Shown here piece by piece: positions 46,737-47,558 of a stretch of 47,558 nucleotides of DNA. Origin of the DNA: a virus; IMG/VR virus record IMGVR_UViG_3300025728_000015, positions 1-47,558 of that record; one strand, 5' to 3'. Numbering within the stretch: position 1 is the first letter of the stretch; every line of letters starts with the position of its first letter. The notes under the pieces are model-generated. The model had not been told where the DNA came from. It worked only from the letters and a program-made list of their open reading frames with translations, and made no database searches. Made by a program: the position numbers and the translations under genes.

Positions 46737-46996
46737 GCCTAATCAGAGAAATTAAAGAAACTTGGAAGCCAGACTTGCAAGGAGCAAGAGAACATGTTAG
46801 ACTTACTATAAAGAATTACTCTCAGTTGGATAAGCTAGTGTTTCATAAACAATTAGATGTAACCTTAAGAGGTTTAATCGTTGCTGGATTTACTGTAGAA
46901 GAAGCTGAGGCGGTTATGATTGTAGAAATACCAGAGGAGGAAATATACTATGAATGGATTAACGAAAGAGCAACAGACGAGATTATCTCTAATTAG
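46733..46996 (+). CDS. Hypothetical acidic protein, 87 aa
   Basis: GAGGAGATCAAGCA precedes the ATG. The product is helical (IREIKETWKPDLQGAREHVRL; LDVTLRGLIVAGFTVEEAEAV) with an acidic C-terminus. It overlaps the next gene by 47 bases in another frame. Function unknown. Confidence 0.65.
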   Translation: MSLIREIKETWKPDLQGAREHVRLTIKNYSQLDKLVFHKQLDVTLRGLIVAGFTVEEAEAVMIVEIPEEEIYYEWINERATDEIISN

Positions 46997-47171
46997 TTGT
47001 TTAAATGAAGGTCAATCTCAATTGATACTGTCTGGGGTGCTTGCAATTCTAGACAGTAAGCTACAGTATGATGTATACGCTGGTTACACTCAGAAGATGT
47101 TAGCTGAAGAGTTGATAGACGATATAGATAAGATGATATCAAAAGCTTACGAGAAGGGACTGTATAACTAA
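46950..47171 (+). CDS. Hypothetical helical protein, 73 aa
   Basis: GAGGAGGAAATATACT, within the upstream gene, sets the ATG at 46950. The protein is almost wholly helical (QTRLSLISCLNEGQSQLILSG; YTQKMLAEELIDDIDKMISKA). Its stop overlaps the next ATG. No family recognised. Confidence 0.65.
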   Translation: MNGLTKEQQTRLSLISCLNEGQSQLILSGVLAILDSKLQYDVYAGYTQKMLAEELIDDIDKMISKAYEKGLYN

Positions 47172-47380
47172 TGGGACAACCTGTAGTGTTTACATGCGAA
47201 ATGGAGAAAGAAGAATACTTGAGAGTAAAAGATCACCCTTACGGGGCACTTATAGAGATGCACTCACCTTCTCAGGTAAACATGGGAGAGACACCTTCAG
47301 TAGTGTTAAACGATTTAGAGATAGCTAATATGATATATACATTAAAATGTATCCAAAAGGAGAGAAACATTTATGCATAA
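47171..47380 (+). CDS. Hypothetical protein, 69 aa
   Basis: The ATG overlaps the preceding TAA. The product has strands at the start (PVVFTCEMEKEEYLRV) and a helix near the end (LNDLEIANMIYTLKCI). It overlaps the junction gene by eight bases. Function unknown. Confidence 0.6.
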   Translation: MGQPVVFTCEMEKEEYLRVKDHPYGALIEMHSPSQVNMGETPSVVLNDLEIANMIYTLKCIQKERNIYA

Positions 47381-47558
47381 CTTAAGGAGAGAGGTATACT
47401 ACAAGCAAAATTGCATAGAGGATGGAGGTGACTATTTAGAACTATATGTAACACCAGAGGGTAATTTAAATTTAGAGAACATCGGAGCACATTCAGTAAT
47501 AATGGACATAAAAGGGGCTAAGAAGTTAAGAAAAACTCTTAAGAAATACATTAAATCT
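47373..47558 (+). CDS. 5' part of the junction-spanning hypothetical gene
   Basis: AAAAGGAGAGAAACATTT precedes ATG 47373. The frame is open to the window end (62 codons) and continues at base 131 to TAA at 143-145, for 66 residues. The product begins MHNLRREVYYKQNCIEDGGD and ends in a Lys-rich helix. The window edge splits a normal gene. The one-base mismatch between the repeat copies changes Asp (GAC here) to Glu (GAA at the left end). Confidence 0.75.
   Translation, partial: MHNLRREVYYKQNCIEDGGDYLELYVTPEGNLNLENIGAHSVIMDIKGAKKLRKTLKKYIKS
47429..47558. repeat. Terminal repeat, right copy
   Basis: Matches bases 1-130 with one mismatch (47432 C against base 4 A). See the left copy for interpretation. 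Confidence 0.95.

Noticed and set aside
1-47558. Integration module or attachment site
   Set aside because: No integrase, recombinase, excisionase or CI-like repressor is recognisable. The end repeat is explained by circularity.

Overview
The window is an essentially complete genome of a tailed, siphovirus-like double-stranded DNA phage of a Gram-positive host, most likely a Bacillus. The evidence is the set of head and long-tail genes in canonical order, consensus SigA-type promoters, strong AGGAGG ribosome-binding sites, moderately AT-rich DNA, and a lysin resembling amidases of Bacillus cereus-group phages. Gene content and size recall virulent Bacillus siphoviruses of about 50 kb, but no species can be named without a search. 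No integrase, excisionase or lysogeny repressor is recognisable, so a virulent lifestyle is inferred. Bases 1-130 recur at 47429-47558 with one mismatch, and a 66-codon gene reads across that junction. The molecule is therefore circular or circularly permuted, with about 47.43 kb of unique sequence.

Layout. (1) 1-2104: end of a long rightward operon of small genes, closed by a terminator. (2) 2147-3092: about 0.95 kb of non-coding DNA with iteron-like repeats and small hairpins (origin or packaging candidate). (3) 3093-7491: small genes, an FtsK/SpoIIIE-like ATPase overlapping a replication-relaxation protein, and an HNH homing endonuclease. (4) 7511-7900: one lone leftward gene. (5) 8295-18170: terminases, portal, MuF-like protein, scaffold, capsid, connectors, tail terminator, tail tube and tail chaperones. 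(6) 18214-28779: tape measure, Dit, Tal, receptor-binding proteins, holins and amidase. (7) 28830-38136, leftward: RuvC-like resolvase, PD-(D/E)XK nuclease, family A DNA polymerase, cytosine methyltransferase, DnaB-like helicase and helicase loader. (8) 38453-47558, rightward: SSB-like protein, primase, sigma-like factor, dNMP kinase, MazG-like pyrophosphatase and many small proteins, running through the junction into region 1.

The most interesting content is RNA-level. Two intergenic regions of about 550-590 nt (9176-9727 and 40198-40787) carry strong promoters, dense complementary stems and no convincing ORFs. They look like giant structured phage ncRNAs comparable in size and context to the ROOL/GOLLD classes. 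The first contains a tRNA-like domain and ends in a 24-bp stem that buries the ribosome-binding site of the terminase large subunit. The second has its own intrinsic terminator. In addition there are two canonical -1 frameshift sites (one in the major capsid gene, adding a 37-residue acidic tail, and one in the tail chaperone), a 150-nt leader with a UUCG hairpin before the leftward replication operon, and several promoters interlaced with terminators.

How the genes work together (inferred from family knowledge). The SSB-like protein, primase, helicase, loader, polymerase, resolvase and nuclease make a nearly self-sufficient replisome and recombination set, with nucleotide supply helped by the dNMP kinase and MazG-like enzyme. 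The terminase packages DNA into an N4-gp56-type capsid built on a scaffold. An 869-residue tape measure predicts a tail of roughly 130 nm. Dit, Tal, a BppU-like protein and a pyocin-knob protein form the adsorption device, and the holins and amidase release progeny.
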